From assembly GCF_022179085.1 (NCBI RefSeq), contig NZ_BPQE01000023.1:124001-188000 (forward strand): a stretch of DNA of 64,000 bases. Direction: 5' to 3'. The notes below the pieces were generated by a model. It saw nothing but the letters and a program-made list of their open reading frames with translations. It did no database searches and was not told where the DNA came from. Both the position numbers and the translations under genes were made by a program. Source of the stretch: Methylobacterium aerolatum. Its GTDB lineage: Bacteria; Pseudomonadota; Alphaproteobacteria; Rhizobiales; Beijerinckiaceae. Every line of letters begins with the position of its first letter. The stretch's first letter is position 1. Positions 63,901-64,000 of the stretch are shown here, in pieces.

Positions 63901-64000
63901 TCAGCCCTTCCAGTGCAGGGCGAAGATCAGCGTGAACAGCCGCCGGGCCGTGTCGTGGTCGAGATCGACCTTGCCGTCGAGGCGTTGCTTCAGGGTCTCC
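63901..64000 (-). CDS. UPF0262 family protein, C-terminal fragment (cut by window edge)
   Basis: The last 32 codons are present: [20 protein letters not shown], then [12 protein letters not shown] and TGA. This is the characteristic C-terminus of UPF0262, a family of unknown function in alphaproteobacteria usually found just upstream of the LMW phosphatase gene, as here (34 bases apart). The remainder lies beyond the right edge. Confidence 0.8.
   Translation of the reverse strand, partial: ETLKQRLDGKVDLDHDTARRLFTLIFALHWKG

Overview
The window comes from a high-GC alphaproteobacterium. It most resembles the Methylobacterium/Methylorubrum group (Methylobacteriaceae, order Hyphomicrobiales). 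The reasons are a periplasmic MxaD-like SRPBCC protein, a stand-alone FdhF/YdeP-type oxidoreductase of the kind described as a fourth formate dehydrogenase in methylotrophs, a fused Mrp/Pha antiporter operon, and Hyphomicrobiales-type families (UPF0262 next to a low-molecular-weight phosphatase, DUF3606, DUF2007). The genus is an inference; no rRNA is present.

Layout. 0-2 kb: small orphan genes on a partly AT-rich stretch. 2-7.5 kb: a VOC protein, a matrixin-type metalloprotease with six C-terminal repeats, a GFA-type zinc protein, an orphan ABC substrate-binding protein, TenA and two small proteins. 7.6-14.4 kb: a surface-polysaccharide-like region with a GMC-oxidoreductase/SDR fusion, a flippase and a family-2 glycosyltransferase, separated by long gene-poor DNA. 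14.4-18.2 kb: a decaying stretch with two broken genes, a RutG-type permease, and tRNA-Arg and tRNA-Ser. 18.4-24.4 kb: a six-gene Mrp/Mnh antiporter operon. 24.6-31.4 kb: selA, an OhrR-type regulator, a pentapeptide/channel-like protein, the FdhF/YdeP oxidoreductase and a thiamine-binding-family protein. 31.5-39.3 kb: redox enzymes (aldehyde dehydrogenase, SDR, GST, iron alcohol dehydrogenase), a second orphan substrate-binding protein, a hydrolase and the MxaD-like protein.

39.6-64 kb is mostly housekeeping: tRNA-Gly, aroQ, pyrE-pyrC-amidase, ilvB-ilvN with a GST and ilvC, trpS, a HhH-GPD DNA glycosylase, dapF-mtaB, an RluA-type synthase, ftsY-yciB, ccmC-ccmD-ccmG, trmN6, a long-chain polyprenyl synthase, a LMW phosphatase and a partial UPF0262 gene.

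Two non-coding signals stand out. Upstream of ilvB there is a promoter, a 16-codon leader peptide rich in Ile/Leu/Val, a long-range hairpin and a strong intrinsic terminator, which is the arrangement of a transcription attenuator. In addition, a ~90-100 bp imperfect palindrome occurs ten times, only between genes. It fills four of the five convergent gaps longer than 100 bp. Among proteins, the GMC-SDR fusion, the repeat-bearing metalloprotease and the pentapeptide/channel chimera are the least ordinary. I did not find a defence system, CRISPR array, prophage or intact insertion sequence.
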